A stretch of 64,000 nucleotides of DNA from Anaerolineae bacterium (GCA_008933735.1 WBUL01000002.1:124001-188000); one strand, 5' to 3'; shown: positions 42,762 through 52,209, counted from the stretch's first letter. Notes: a model not told the origin generated them from the sequence alone. Made by a program: numbers and translations.

Positions 42762-43706
42762 ATGCAATTCTTCACACCAACACCTACCCTTGTCGGGCTG
42801 CGGCGCAGTTTAAAAGCGGTAGGGAAATTTGCCCGCGAACTGTTCAGCCGCCCACCCACGGCAGCCGGAACCTTAACGGTGCTGTTCTTCCTGTTTCTGG
42901 CGGTGTTTGGGCCGCAGATTGCGCCTTACCCGGATCCCAATTTTCAGAAAAACCCCAGCCAGGAAGCCCCTACACTGAATCTGCGAGAATTTCGGCTGGG
43001 TGACTACCCTTTCGGAACCGACCGCTTAGGACGAGATGTCTTCAGCCGCGTGATTCTCGGTACGCGCAGCATTTTCCGGGCCGCCGGCTTGGGCACCCTG
43101 ATCGCAGTGATTGTAGGCACATTCGTGGGGTTGTTCATCGGGTATCAGGGGGCATGGGTTGATGAAATTGTCGGGCGGATTATCGATGCGATACTGGCGA
43201 TTCCAGCGCTGCTGTTGGCGCTGGTTATTATCGGCATCATCCGCAATCTGAATTTTGAACCGAATAGCTGGCAGTCTGAGGTGGCCGACAACGCGGTACT
43301 CATTGTTATTGCGATTGTGTACGCACCGATTGTAGCGCGGGTAGTCCGCAGCGCCACCCTGGAAATTAAGTCGCGCCAGTTTGTGGAAGCGGCACAAATT
43401 CGCGGGGAATCGCCGCTGTATATCATCTTCCGTGAAATTTTCCCCTCGGTCATTCCGGCGCTGGTCGTCGAAGGAGCGCTGCGATTTTCCTACGCGATTT
43501 TTTTGGTCGCTTCGCTGGGTTTTCTGGGGTTTGGGGCACGCCCGCCCTCCCCGGATTGGGGATTGATGGTTAGCGAAAATCGCGGGGGCCTGTACGCGCT
43601 CACCCCATGGGCGCTGGAATATCCGGCGGGCGCGATTGCGCTTCTGGTGATCGGTGTCAATCTCATGTCAGATGGCATTAAGCGCACTGTGCAGAAAAGC
43701 GGGTGA
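42762..43706 (+). CDS. Dipeptide ABC transporter permease, DppC type
   Basis: A 314-residue permease. The OppC_N-type N-terminal segment (FFLFLAVFGPQIAPYPD) precedes HPFGTD-like YPFGTDRLGRDVFSRVILGTR, a DppC hallmark. Five further TM helices and the EAA loop EAAQIRGESPLYIIFREI follow. It starts 74 bases after the binding protein, across the REP-like hairpin. Confidence 0.92.
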   Translation: MQFFTPTPTLVGLRRSLKAVGKFARELFSRPPTAAGTLTVLFFLFLAVFGPQIAPYPDPNFQKNPSQEAPTLNLREFRLGDYPFGTDRLGRDVFSRVILGTRSIFRAAGLGTLIAVIVGTFVGLFIGYQGAWVDEIVGRIIDAILAIPALLLALVIIGIIRNLNFEPNSWQSEVADNAVLIVIAIVYAPIVARVVRSATLEIKSRQFVEAAQIRGESPLYIIFREIFPSVIPALVVEGALRFSYAIFLVASLGFLGFGARPPSPDWGLMVSENRGGLYALTPWALEYPAGAIALLVIGVNLMSDGIKRTVQKSG

Positions 43707-45787
43707 GGATGGACAAAGAAATACTGCTCCACGTTGAAAACTTAAACGTAAGCTACCGGGTCAACGGCGGTTGGCTGCGAGCAGTCCGTGATTTTCACGC
43801 ACAAATCAGGCGCGGCGATATTTGCGGCATTGTAGGGGAATCTGGCTCAGGCAAATCGACAGTAGCGACCGCCATTATCGGCTATCTCAGTGACAATGGA
43901 CGGATTGAAAAAGGCAGCTCGATTCGTTTTTCTGGTGAGGAACTCACCACCAAAGGCCGCCTTGCGATGCAGTCACTCTGGGGCACCCAGATTAAGCTCG
44001 TCCCGCAGAATCCGGCTGCCGCCCTGAATCCATCAATTAAAGTCGGTGAACAGCTTGCCGAAATCGCCCGCTACCACCTGGGCATGAATCGCCACGACGC
44101 CCGAAAAGCGGCGGTGGAAATGTTTGGCAAAGTCCAGCTTGCTGACCCGGAAAGTGTGGTCTTCCGCTACCCGCATGAATTAAGCGGTGGGATGCAGCAG
44201 CGCGTGGTCATTGCAATGGCGTTGATTACCCGGCCCCGGTTGTTGATCCTGGACGAGCCCACCACTGGCTTAGACGTAACAACTGAGGCCGTAATCCTCG
44301 ACCTGATTCGTGATCTGATTGACGACATGCAGGCTGCCGCCCTGTACATTACCCACAATTTGGGGGTGGTGGCACAGGTCTGCGACCAGGTCATTGTCAT
44401 GTACGCGGGTGAAATCATGGCAGATGGATCGGTCAAGAAGGTGTTTATCGAGCCGATTCACCCTTATACCATCGGCCTGCTGAACAGCATCCCAAAACTG
44501 GGCCAATCCAAACGACAGGGCGCTCTGCAATCCATTGAGGGCAGTCCACCGTCCCTCAAAAATCCTCCGAAAGGGTGTGTGTTTGCCCAGCGATGCCCGG
44601 CGGCAGTGGAAAAATGTTACACTGAAAAACCTGAACTGGAACACACACACGAAGGTCGTCTGGTACGCTGTCATCGCTGGCAGGAAATCCATTCAGGGGT
44701 ACTGGACATCATCCCCGAAACACAGGCAGATGTGGAGCAGGTCGAACGACTGGAACGTGAATCACTGCTCAAGGTGGAAAACATGACTAAGCATTTCGGG
44801 GTACGGCGCAGTTTGATGGAGGTTATACAGGGCAAAAAACCCGCCCCTATTCGGGCGGTGGATGGTGTCAATTTTGGTGTGCAAAAAGGCCGCACACTCG
44901 GATTAGTCGGAGAAAGTGGAAGCGGCAAAACTACCCTCTCGCGCCTGATCATCGGCTTAACGGAACGCACCGACGGCGAGATTGAACTCATGAAGATCAA
45001 AATCCGCAGCAATGTTCGGGAACGCAGCGCCGACGTTCTGGCGCAAATGCAGATGATCTTTCAAAATCCGCAGAATTCGCTTAATCCTTATCTCACAGTC
45101 GGCCAGCAGATTCGACGCCCCCTCATGAAACTGGCAAAAATGAAACACGACGAGGCAGCTCAAGAGGTCTATCGCCTGCTGCGTGCCGTGAATTTGCAGG
45201 ATGACTACGCTTCACGTTTCCCCGGTGAACTGAGCGGCGGCGAAAAACAGCGTGTGGCGATTGCGCGGGCGTTCGCTTCCAATCCGGAACTGATTATCTG
45301 CGACGAACCGGTGTCCGCGCTGGATGTGTCGGTACAGGCAGCGGTGTTGAATCTGCTCGCACGCTTGCAGGAAGACCGCGATACCGCCTACATTTTTATC
45401 TCGCACGATCTAGCGGTGGTGGGTTATCTGGCGGATTACATTGCCGTAATGTATCTGGGTCAGCTTTTTGAAGTCGGTTATGGGCACGATCTATTTGAAC
45501 CCCCGTATCACCCCTATACGGAAGCACTGATCTCAGCGATCCCCGTGCCTGACCCATCCCACGTGTCACAGCGGATCCGATTGCAGGGGGACATTCCCAG
45601 CCCGCGCAGCCTCCCGACAGGATGCCGTTTTCATACCCGCTGCCCACGCAAAATCGGGGCAATCTGTGAGACGGAGGATCCCCCCTGGCGTGATGACGGC
45701 GAGGGGCATTTCATTCGCTGCCACATCCCCCTTGAAGACCTGCAAGCCATGCAGCAGCAATTAGTCATGGCGGAGGCATCCAGCTAA
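43703..45787 (+). CDS. Fused dipeptide ABC transporter ATPases (DppD-DppF)
   Basis: A single 694-residue chain with two complete ATPase domains. Half 1 has Walker A GESGSGKST, signature LSGGMQQRVVIAMAL and Walker B LLILDEPTTGLD; its H-loop reads YITHNLGVV with Asn where Asp is usual. Half 2 has GESGSGKTT, LSGGEKQRVAIARAF, LIICDEPVSALD and FISHDLAVV. Each half ends with the oligopeptide-transporter C-terminal domain and its Cys motif (RCPAAVEKC and RCPRKIGAIC), which in relatives can hold an iron-sulphur cluster. The GTG start overlaps the DppC stop; an ATG at 43709 is an alternative. In most bacteria these halves are separate genes. Confidence 0.92.
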   Translation: MRMDKEILLHVENLNVSYRVNGGWLRAVRDFHAQIRRGDICGIVGESGSGKSTVATAIIGYLSDNGRIEKGSSIRFSGEELTTKGRLAMQSLWGTQIKLVPQNPAAALNPSIKVGEQLAEIARYHLGMNRHDARKAAVEMFGKVQLADPESVVFRYPHELSGGMQQRVVIAMALITRPRLLILDEPTTGLDVTTEAVILDLIRDLIDDMQAAALYITHNLGVVAQVCDQVIVMYAGEIMADGSVKKVFIEPIHPYTIGLLNSIPKLGQSKRQGALQSIEGSPPSLKNPPKGCVFAQRCPAAVEKCYTEKPELEHTHEGRLVRCHRWQEIHSGVLDIIPETQADVEQVERLERESLLKVENMTKHFGVRRSLMEVIQGKKPAPIRAVDGVNFGVQKGRTLGLVGESGSGKTTLSRLIIGLTERTDGEIELMKIKIRSNVRERSADVLAQMQMIFQNPQNSLNPYLTVGQQIRRPLMKLAKMKHDEAAQEVYRLLRAVNLQDDYASRFPGELSGGEKQRVAIARAFASNPELIICDEPVSALDVSVQAAVLNLLARLQEDRDTAYIFISHDLAVVGYLADYIAVMYLGQLFEVGYGHDLFEPPYHPYTEALISAIPVPDPSHVSQRIRLQGDIPSPRSLPTGCRFHTRCPRKIGAICETEDPPWRDDGEGHFIRCHIPLEDLQAMQQQLVMAEASS

Positions 45788-46761
45788 TGGGACGATTCAT
45801 GGCACGGCGATTGGCCTTCTTTCTGGTTACGTTATGGATGACCTCAGTCATGATTTTTCTGCTGGTTCGCGTTCTGCCAGGGGACGTAGCACGGGTTATT
45901 CTGGGACGTGACGCATCCGAAACACAGGTGGAGGCCAAACGAGAAGAACTTGGTTTAAATGACCCGCTTTTCGTACAGTACTTCACCTGGATTACCGATT
46001 TCGTGCGCGGCGATTGGGGTGAGTCGTTTGCCTTCCGTGGGCAGGATATTCGGGAGCTGGTGACCCAACGGCTCGTTAACTCCGCACGCTTAGGATTAAT
46101 TTCTATGCTCATCGCAATCCCTGTGTCAATTACACTGGGGGTCATTGCTGGTCTTACCGAAGGAAAGCTGCCAGATAACCTCATTTCCGTGTTTTCGCTG
46201 TCTGTGGTCAGTCTGCCGGAATTTGTTACTGGCTTGTTCCTCATTAACACAGTTGCGCTGAAATGGGCAGACAACCCTATTGCAGAAAAAATCGGGTGGT
46301 TTCCGTCTAGTTCAGCAGTAAGGGCGGATGCTTCGTTCCGTGACGCCCTGCCGAGTCTGTGGCTGCCTGCGATTGCAGCCACCCTGGTACTGCTGGCCTA
46401 TATCGCTCGGCTGACCCGTGCAGGTGTGATTGAAGAAAAGAAAAGCGAATACGTTCGCACAGCAGTTCTCAAGGGACTGCCCTACCCCGTGGTAATCTTC
46501 AAACACATCCTGAGAAATGCCCTGCTGCCGACCGTCACAGTTATTGCCATCAGCACAGGCTGGTTGATTAGCGGACTGGTGGTTATCGAGTTTGTATTTG
46601 GCTATCCTGGCCTCGGAAGTCTGTTGATTACTGCCATAGAACGCCGTGACTTACCCATGATTCAGGCAGTGGTCATGGTCACTGTGTCTGTGATCCTGAT
46701 TGCCAACTTTGTGGCCGATTTGCTGTATGCAGCATTGAACCCACGCATTACGCTCAACTGA
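45787..46761 (+). CDS. Dipeptide ABC transporter permease, DppB type
   Basis: A 324-residue permease with the DppB start pattern (MARRLAFFLVTLWMTSVMIFLLVRVLPGD, of which RVLPGD is the hallmark), a 100-residue first loop and six TM helices. The EAA loop is VRTAVLKGLPYPVVIFKH. It overlaps the ATPase stop by one base (TAATG). Having DppB last, after the ATPases, is unlike the usual DppA-B-C-D-F order. Confidence 0.92.
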   Translation: MGRFMARRLAFFLVTLWMTSVMIFLLVRVLPGDVARVILGRDASETQVEAKREELGLNDPLFVQYFTWITDFVRGDWGESFAFRGQDIRELVTQRLVNSARLGLISMLIAIPVSITLGVIAGLTEGKLPDNLISVFSLSVVSLPEFVTGLFLINTVALKWADNPIAEKIGWFPSSSAVRADASFRDALPSLWLPAIAATLVLLAYIARLTRAGVIEEKKSEYVRTAVLKGLPYPVVIFKHILRNALLPTVTVIAISTGWLISGLVVIEFVFGYPGLGSLLITAIERRDLPMIQAVVMVTVSVILIANFVADLLYAALNPRITLN

Positions 46762-46842
46762 CAACATCCTAACAATTGGGATTCTGGCCCACCGTATTTT
46801 GTCATACAATATTATTGACAAATATGAATGAGGAAGGCGGCT

Positions 46843-47607
46843 ATGGAAGCCTTGCTTTGCTTTGTGGGGACTCCGATTCTCGCTGCCCTGGTCATTTTTC
46901 TGCTGGGGTTCCGGGTGATCGATGAATACGAACGTGCAGTAGTATTCCGATTGGGGCGTTACAAGGGGCTCAAAGGGCCGGGGTGGTTCTGGATTATCCC
47001 GCTTTTTGAGTGGGTGGAATCAGTGGTCGATATTCGTGTCATCACCCTTGATGTGCCGCCTCAGGACTGCATCACCCACGATAATGTCACAGTGCGGGTT
47101 GATGCCGTTACCTATTTCCGCGTGGTAGATGCTATGCGAGCGGTCATTTACGTCAAAAACTATCATATGGCTACCTTCCAGATCGCCCAGACGACTCTTC
47201 GGAGCATCATCGGTCAGGTAAATCTGGATGAACTCCTGGCAGATCGTGAACGTATTAATGAGCACATCCGTACAGTGCTAGACGAACACACTGATCCCTG
47301 GGGCGTAAAAGTAACGTTGGTGGAAATCAAAGATGTTCAGCTTCCCGATACGATGAAACGTTCGATGGCAAAACAGGCTGAAGCCGAACGCGAACGTCGT
47401 GCCAAGATTATCCGTGCGGAAGGTGAACTAAGCGCAGCGGAAAAATTGGTCGCGGCTGCACAGCAGATGGCAACCTCACCGGGGTCAATGCAGCTCCGTT
47501 ATCTGGAAACGCTCAACGAAATTGCACAGGAGAAAAACTCAACCATCGTCTTCCCTCTGCCTATCGAGCTTTTTGAAGTGCTTTTGAGGGGAATGACCAA
47601 ATCGTAA
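46843..47607 (+). CDS. SPFH/band 7 protein, slipin (stomatin) type
   Basis: A 254-residue membrane-anchored scaffold protein. One N-terminal TM helix (about 5-22) is followed by the SPFH domain with the slipin pattern DEYERAVVFRLGRYKGLKGPGWF and VPPQDCITHDNVTVRVDAVTYFRV. A helical oligomerisation region (KQAEAERERRAKIIRAEGE) follows. No NfeD-type protease partner is encoded nearby. AGGAAGG 5 bases upstream fixes the ATG at 46843 instead of the in-frame ATG at 46828. A good terminator follows. Confidence 0.92.
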   Translation: MEALLCFVGTPILAALVIFLLGFRVIDEYERAVVFRLGRYKGLKGPGWFWIIPLFEWVESVVDIRVITLDVPPQDCITHDNVTVRVDAVTYFRVVDAMRAVIYVKNYHMATFQIAQTTLRSIIGQVNLDELLADRERINEHIRTVLDEHTDPWGVKVTLVEIKDVQLPDTMKRSMAKQAEAERERRAKIIRAEGELSAAEKLVAAAQQMATSPGSMQLRYLETLNEIAQEKNSTIVFPLPIELFEVLLRGMTKS

Positions 47608-47617
47608 CACCCGCCTC

Positions 47618-47652
47618 ACACCAGGCGAGCTCTGACTCGTCTGGTGTTTTTT
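47618..47652 (+). terminator. Rho-independent terminator after the slipin gene
   Basis: ACACCAGGCGAG (47618-47629) pairs with CTCGTCTGGTGT (47636-47647) with one mismatch, followed by a run of six T (47647-47652). This is the most typical intrinsic terminator in the window. Confidence 0.85.
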
Positions 47653-47682
47653 CAGGAAGTCTTCTGGGTCGGAGAATACACC

Positions 47683-48258
47683 TTAATAAGGATCCAATGG
47701 AGCAAAGTCGCAGGCATCCTTCCAAACCCAATGATGCTGGCCTTCTACAGGATTGTGTTCAGCTATCCAGAAATCGGTATCCGGCAGTCCAACGACCCGC
47801 ACTTCAACCGAATGGATAATATATTCGCTCAGTAAACCCGGATAAGACGTAGACTGGCGAAGTTCGCATTTTTGTTGGTAGGACGACTTCAGTATTTCCA
47901 CATTTTCCGGGCATACATGGAGTTCTTCCCTTAAACATCGTGTCACTGCATCCACATAGCTTTCATCATTTTTCATTTTTTCTGAAGGAAGAATATCCCG
48001 CTGGCGGGTTCGCCCATCAGCAAGCACCTGCTCATGCTCCACAAGCACCTTATCGCCTCGACGAATAATCACTGAAACAACCCCTGTCAGAACCCGACGG
48101 AAGGGGTTGGCCTGCATATAAATCTCGCCGGATGAGATTTCACGCCACAGATCATCCAACGATTTGGCATCCCCATGTCCCCACCGTGAGAGGTCAATTT
48201 CGTGGGCGTGCATCAACGCTTTGAGTTCGTGAACATCCTTAATCGCAACCAAAGGCAT
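47683..48258 (-). CDS. Nudix-like protein with a degenerate Nudix box
   Basis: A soluble protein of 191 residues. The middle part looks like a Nudix fold: a GVVSVIIRRGDKVLVEHEQV strand pair, then LPSEKMKNDESYVDAVTRCLREELHV, which follows the Nudix box spacing but replaces the first Gly, the Glu after Arg (Cys here) and the last Gly. Arg and the EE pair remain. Hydrolase activity is therefore doubtful. Translation is coupled to the Rieske gene by TGATG; a GTG at 48261 is an alternative start. The physiological role is unknown. Confidence 0.6.
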   Translation of the reverse strand: MPLVAIKDVHELKALMHAHEIDLSRWGHGDAKSLDDLWREISSGEIYMQANPFRRVLTGVVSVIIRRGDKVLVEHEQVLADGRTRQRDILPSEKMKNDESYVDAVTRCLREELHVCPENVEILKSSYQQKCELRQSTSYPGLLSEYIIHSVEVRVVGLPDTDFWIAEHNPVEGQHHWVWKDACDFAPLDPY

Positions 48259-48644
48259 CACTCCATTTCAATCATAACCTGTTCATCCATCACCGTCACC
48301 AGATAGGCATGAACGGGGTGCGTCTCTATCGACTCAATCAGCTTTCCGAAGCGGCGTAAACGCTCATTCTCGCTGGTGCTGTATTCAGAAATCGGCGGCG
48401 GTAAGACAGCACCCCATTCCACTCCACCGTCTGTAATCCGAAACCCTGCACCATGCAAACCACAAACCACCAACCCATCCGTATAATCGCCTTCATGAAG
48501 TGGGGCATTCATATGCCCGCAGCGATTTTGGAGGGCAAAAACGCCTTGTGCCGTCCGCACGACGAACACATCCACGCCTTCTACGCGGAAACAGCGTGGT
48601 TTATCGATGGGTAGTTCCTGCACCTGACACACAAATCGTTTCAT
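48258..48644 (-). CDS. Rieske-type [2Fe-2S] ferredoxin-like protein
   Basis: A protein of 128 residues with the two Rieske ligand motifs: CGHMNAPL (Cys-x-His) at about 42-49 and CGLHGAGF (Cys-x-x-His) at about 61-68. The second has G in place of the usual W/Y after His. There is no TM or signal peptide, so it is a soluble electron carrier or a NirD-like subunit. The extra C-terminal 50 residues are not part of the standard fold. Start at ATG 48644; an in-frame TTG at 48653 is possible. Its partner in the operon is the Nudix-like protein; no oxygenase is nearby. Confidence 0.85.
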   Translation of the reverse strand: MKRFVCQVQELPIDKPRCFRVEGVDVFVVRTAQGVFALQNRCGHMNAPLHEGDYTDGLVVCGLHGAGFRITDGGVEWGAVLPPPISEYSTSENERLRRFGKLIESIETHPVHAYLVTVMDEQVMIEME

Positions 48645-48721
48645 AGACTGCAAACCCTAAAGTCCAGGTAAAAGTCTGCTAAAGATTAGTTAGGATGGGA
48701 TTTCTTACATGACTATTTGCG

Positions 48722-48752
48722 GTTCCCCCCTCTCCTTTGCGGAAAGGGAGGC
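48722..48752 (-). repeat. Imperfect REP-like hairpin
   Basis: A CCCCTCTCCTTT / AAAGGGAGG stem with one bulge around GCGG. It is related in core to the hairpins at 6879 and 42704 and lies just after the 3' end of the minus-strand membrane protein gene. Confidence 0.45.
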
Positions 48753-48758
48753 AACTCA

Positions 48759-49223
48759 TCATGCCGTTACCAGCAAGGCAATCAAGGTTCCACCAAACAA
48801 AATCTTGAAAACATCAATTGCATAATATGAAAGCTGCAACTGGCGATAACGATACTGCGCGAGTTTGGCCTGATCTTCATCCGGCACCGTGACCGCTGTA
48901 TTCAGCGACTGATGGCGGAAAGCTGCCAGCACAGGCTCAATCACAAAACTGTCCAGCATCGTCAGCAGCAGCATGAACACCGCCAGCACCACCACATTAA
49001 CTTCTGCGCTGCCCACAATCACCACAATTACTAACAAGATGCCAAGCACGATCTGAGCGTATCCGTAAAGTTTTCCTACATAGCGATACCCATCCACCAG
49101 ATGGTCAGACGGCACATTCGGAGTTCGCGTAACTGCGGGGATAAAAATCAAATCCAGCGTTACCAACCCGCCCCACCACAGTGCCGCAATAAGAACAGAT
49201 ATCACCTGAAACGTTTCGTTCAT
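48759..49223 (-). CDS. Small four-helix membrane protein (DUF4149-like)
   Basis: A 154-residue integral membrane protein with four predicted TM helices (about 5-28, 50-72, 76-98, 134-153). It resembles the DUF4149 type in length, in the LWWGGLVTLDLIFIPAV first helix and in a conserved-looking charged loop before the last helix. No catalytic residues are recognisable and function is unknown. It is monocistronic and divergent or unlinked from its neighbours. Confidence 0.6.
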   Translation of the reverse strand: MNETFQVISVLIAALWWGGLVTLDLIFIPAVTRTPNVPSDHLVDGYRYVGKLYGYAQIVLGILLVIVVIVGSAEVNVVVLAVFMLLLTMLDSFVIEPVLAAFRHQSLNTAVTVPDEDQAKLAQYRYRQLQLSYYAIDVFKILFGGTLIALLVTA

Positions 49224-49288
49224 AGATCACCGTAAATTTTCATGAGTACGGACTACGAGTTTACCGCGTTCAATTCTATAATCAATTG

Positions 49289-51364
49289 TTACCTGTCATT
49301 CGTCATCAAAATGACAATTGAACGCGCTCCTGCCCAGTACGTAGAGGTCGTTACAGGAATTTCCCCACCAGGTTCGCAAATATCCTCTGGCGATGGCAGT
49401 GTTGTATCAACCAGTCGCAGCCAGTACCATCCACGCGGCAGTTCCGGCAGCTCAAATTCCAGACTTTCCCAGTACGAATTTACGATAACATGAAACGTGT
49501 TATCAACACCCAACCCCGCCAGCGTAAAAGCCAGGGCGTGCGAATAGTGACCAAAATCCGGTTTGTGCAGGCGAATCCCATGCCATTCAATATCGGGGAA
49601 ATTGGTTGTGGGGTCAATTTCCCCACTAAAATAGCGCTCCCGTTGGAACACAGGATGATCCTTCCGAAGCTGAATCATCCATTTGGTGAAACGGAACAGG
49701 TCACCGTAATGATCAAGAAGCGTCCAGTCATACCAGCTAATCTGATTATCCTGACAGTAGGCGTTGTTGTTGCCCAACTGGGTCCGCCGAATTTCATCCC
49801 CACCTAGAATCATCGGCGTCCCCTGCGAAATCAGCAGGATCGTGAGAAAGTTACGGATCTGGCGGCTGCGTAGACCTTCTACCTGTGGATCGTCACTGGG
49901 CCCCTCTTCACCGCAGTTCCAACTGCGATTGTCGCTGCTGCCGTCTTGATTGTTTTCCCCGTTAAAAAAGTTGTGTTTGTCGTTGTACGACACCAGATCG
50001 TTCAGGGTAAAGCCGTCGTGGCTGGTCACGAAATTGATGCTCTGATGCGGCAAACTGCGCCGTCCGGCATAGACATCATGGCTGCCCATGATACGATTCG
50101 CAAAATTCCAGGCATATCCATCATCACCCCGGATAAAACTCCGGACATCGTCACGAAATTTCCCATTCCATTCTGCCCAGTGATACCCCGGAAAACCACC
50201 CACCTGATACAGCCCACCCGCATCCCAGGCTTCGGCAATCAGCTTCGTATTTTGTAAGACCGGGTCATTTTCAATCGCCCAGATAATCGGTGGGTCCTTC
50301 AACGGGCGTCCAAGTTCATCACGGGAAAGAATGGAGGCCAGATCAAAGCGAAAACCATCCACGTGCATTTCCTCGACCCAGTAGCGCAGACTATCCATAA
50401 TCATGGTTCGCACAATCGGATGATTGGTATTGAGCGTATTCCCCGTGCCACTGTAGTTCATATACTGCCCACGTTCATTCAGGATGTAGTACATGCTGTT
50501 ATCAATTCCACGATAACAGAGGGTAGGGCCATTCTCATCGCCTTCGGTCGTATGGTTGTATACCACATCCAGAATCACCTCGATTCCAGCGCGATGCAGC
50601 GCTTTAACCAGATCCCGGAATTCGCGCACCTGCTGCCCGGTATCCCAGTCGTGCGAATAGGATGATTCCGGCGCGAAAAAGCCGACCGTGCTGTACCCCC
50701 AGTAATTCAGCAGCGGCACCCCAGTAATGGGATTCGAGTGGATCACGTCCGTCTGGTCGTACTCATGAACAGGCAGCAGTTCGACTGCTGTCACCCCCAG
50801 TTCTTGCAGGTAGGGGATTTTCTCAATCACACCGTGATAAGTTCCCGGATGTCTGACTTCAGAAGACGAGTCGCGGGTGAACCCACGAACGTGCATTTCA
50901 TAGATGATCGTCTGGGTGAAGGGGTAATTAAGCGGTGTGTCTCCTTCCCAATCATAGTCGGCAAGATCAATAATCACACTTTTGGGGGCAGCATGAACAT
51001 TGTCCCCGCGCTGGCAAGCCAATTTACGCGAGTAATAATCCAGGACATAACCGCGTGCGTAAGGATCAACCAGTACCTTGCTGGGGTTGTAGCGGTGACC
51101 TTTTTTAATATCCCAGGGGCCTTCCACACGGTAAGCATAGAACATCCCCGCCTTGACTCCCTCGACCAGTACATGCCAGAAGTCGTAGGTGCGGTTGTTC
51201 ACAGGATCAAATTTATACGTCCACATCGGTTTTTCGTCGTGGGGATACTCAAAAAAAAGAATTTGCACCCCCGTTGCATGAAGTGCACACAGCGAAAAAT
51301 TGACGCCTCCCGGCACAACCGTTGCGCCGAGAGGTCGGGGATAACCAGGTCGGACTTTGAACAT
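49289..51364 (-). CDS. glgX: Glycogen debranching enzyme (GH13_11, GlgX/isoamylase type)
   Basis: A 691-residue cytoplasmic enzyme that hydrolyses alpha-1,6 branches of phosphorylase-limit glycogen. The N-terminal CBM48 domain (PGYPRPLGATVVPGGVNFSL) precedes the GH13 barrel with ILDVVYNHT, DGFRFDLAS (nucleophile Asp341), LIAEAWDAGG (acid/base Glu378) and FVTSHDGFTLND (Asp450). The GEEGPSDDPQ and RNFLTILLISQGTPMILGGDE blocks are typical of GlgX. The length fits. It starts 5 bases after the SGNH hydrolase gene, an odd pairing because that protein is exported. Confidence 0.93.
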   Translation of the reverse strand: MFKVRPGYPRPLGATVVPGGVNFSLCALHATGVQILFFEYPHDEKPMWTYKFDPVNNRTYDFWHVLVEGVKAGMFYAYRVEGPWDIKKGHRYNPSKVLVDPYARGYVLDYYSRKLACQRGDNVHAAPKSVIIDLADYDWEGDTPLNYPFTQTIIYEMHVRGFTRDSSSEVRHPGTYHGVIEKIPYLQELGVTAVELLPVHEYDQTDVIHSNPITGVPLLNYWGYSTVGFFAPESSYSHDWDTGQQVREFRDLVKALHRAGIEVILDVVYNHTTEGDENGPTLCYRGIDNSMYYILNERGQYMNYSGTGNTLNTNHPIVRTMIMDSLRYWVEEMHVDGFRFDLASILSRDELGRPLKDPPIIWAIENDPVLQNTKLIAEAWDAGGLYQVGGFPGYHWAEWNGKFRDDVRSFIRGDDGYAWNFANRIMGSHDVYAGRRSLPHQSINFVTSHDGFTLNDLVSYNDKHNFFNGENNQDGSSDNRSWNCGEEGPSDDPQVEGLRSRQIRNFLTILLISQGTPMILGGDEIRRTQLGNNNAYCQDNQISWYDWTLLDHYGDLFRFTKWMIQLRKDHPVFQRERYFSGEIDPTTNFPDIEWHGIRLHKPDFGHYSHALAFTLAGLGVDNTFHVIVNSYWESLEFELPELPRGWYWLRLVDTTLPSPEDICEPGGEIPVTTSTYWAGARSIVILMTNDR

Positions 51365-51369
51365 AGGGG

Positions 51370-52209
51370 TTAGTACATCGCACCCCGCCAGATGGCGTCC
51401 AGGACTTGCAACCCGGTCAGATTCCGGACATTATACCCGTGACCTAAACCCTCCGGGGTGAAAATGCCGGCTTCACCATTAGGCGGTGAACTGGGATGAA
51501 TGCTGTCCCCACTGATGCCCTTGTTAGGGAGACTTTGAAGCGCCAACCAGTAATTCCATAACGGAATGCTGTATTCCCGTGCCACACTGATGATGATAGC
51601 GTTAATTTCGTGCACGCGCTGTCCGGTTTCTGGCGAGGTAAAGTTATCAGGAATGGTACTGAGAACCGGAATCACCCCTTTATCAATGCATGTTTGCACA
51701 ATCGCCCGCAAATTCTGGCGATACTGATCGGCAGGAATACCGAACATGGCATCATTCGTGCCAATCATGATGAGTGCGATTGAAGGATGTAAAATCCGCA
51801 GTTCGCACACCAGGGGGTTTTCTTCTGGCGCACAGATTTCATCAGGCGCGGCATTCGGGTCAAGCACATTGAACGAGGTCCAACCAGAACGGGCAGCCAG
51901 CCCCTTCCATTCAAAAGAATTGTGTGAACGGGTAAAAAAATCGACCACCGGCTGCAAATTGGTGTAAGTGTCCAGATGTAGCCCACCGACCCCAATATTC
52001 CACATAAATTCACGGGTAATCGTGATGCTGTCCCCCACTTCAGCAAATACATCAGCACGGTTGCCCATGCGCTGACCGGCCAGGTAAATCTGGCGGACAC
52101 GACCGCTAAGGCTTGGCACAACAGGCGCATTATAGGCCTCCTGCGCCTGCAAGGGAGCACTCACTGCCACCAGGCTAAGCATAACGACCAGTAGGAGGAA
52201 TTTTCGCAT
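51370..52209 (-). CDS. Secreted SGNH/GDSL-type hydrolase
   Basis: A 279-residue exported esterase-like protein. Signal peptide 1-22 (ends PLQAQ). Block I is EVGDSITIT with Ser as nucleophile, block III is MIGTNDAMFG with the oxyanion Asn, and block V is SGDSIHPS with the Asp-His pair. The middle has GGLHLDTY in place of a canonical Gly block. It may deacetylate or esterify a surface glycan, but the substrate cannot be inferred. First gene of a two-gene unit with glgX. Confidence 0.82.
   Translation of the reverse strand: MRKFLLLVVMLSLVAVSAPLQAQEAYNAPVVPSLSGRVRQIYLAGQRMGNRADVFAEVGDSITITREFMWNIGVGGLHLDTYTNLQPVVDFFTRSHNSFEWKGLAARSGWTSFNVLDPNAAPDEICAPEENPLVCELRILHPSIALIMIGTNDAMFGIPADQYRQNLRAIVQTCIDKGVIPVLSTIPDNFTSPETGQRVHEINAIIISVAREYSIPLWNYWLALQSLPNKGISGDSIHPSSPPNGEAGIFTPEGLGHGYNVRNLTGLQVLDAIWRGAMY

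Noticed and set aside
50738..51373. 211-codon plus-strand frame within glgX
   Set aside because: Antisense to a well-conserved GH13 domain; no ribosome site or domain.
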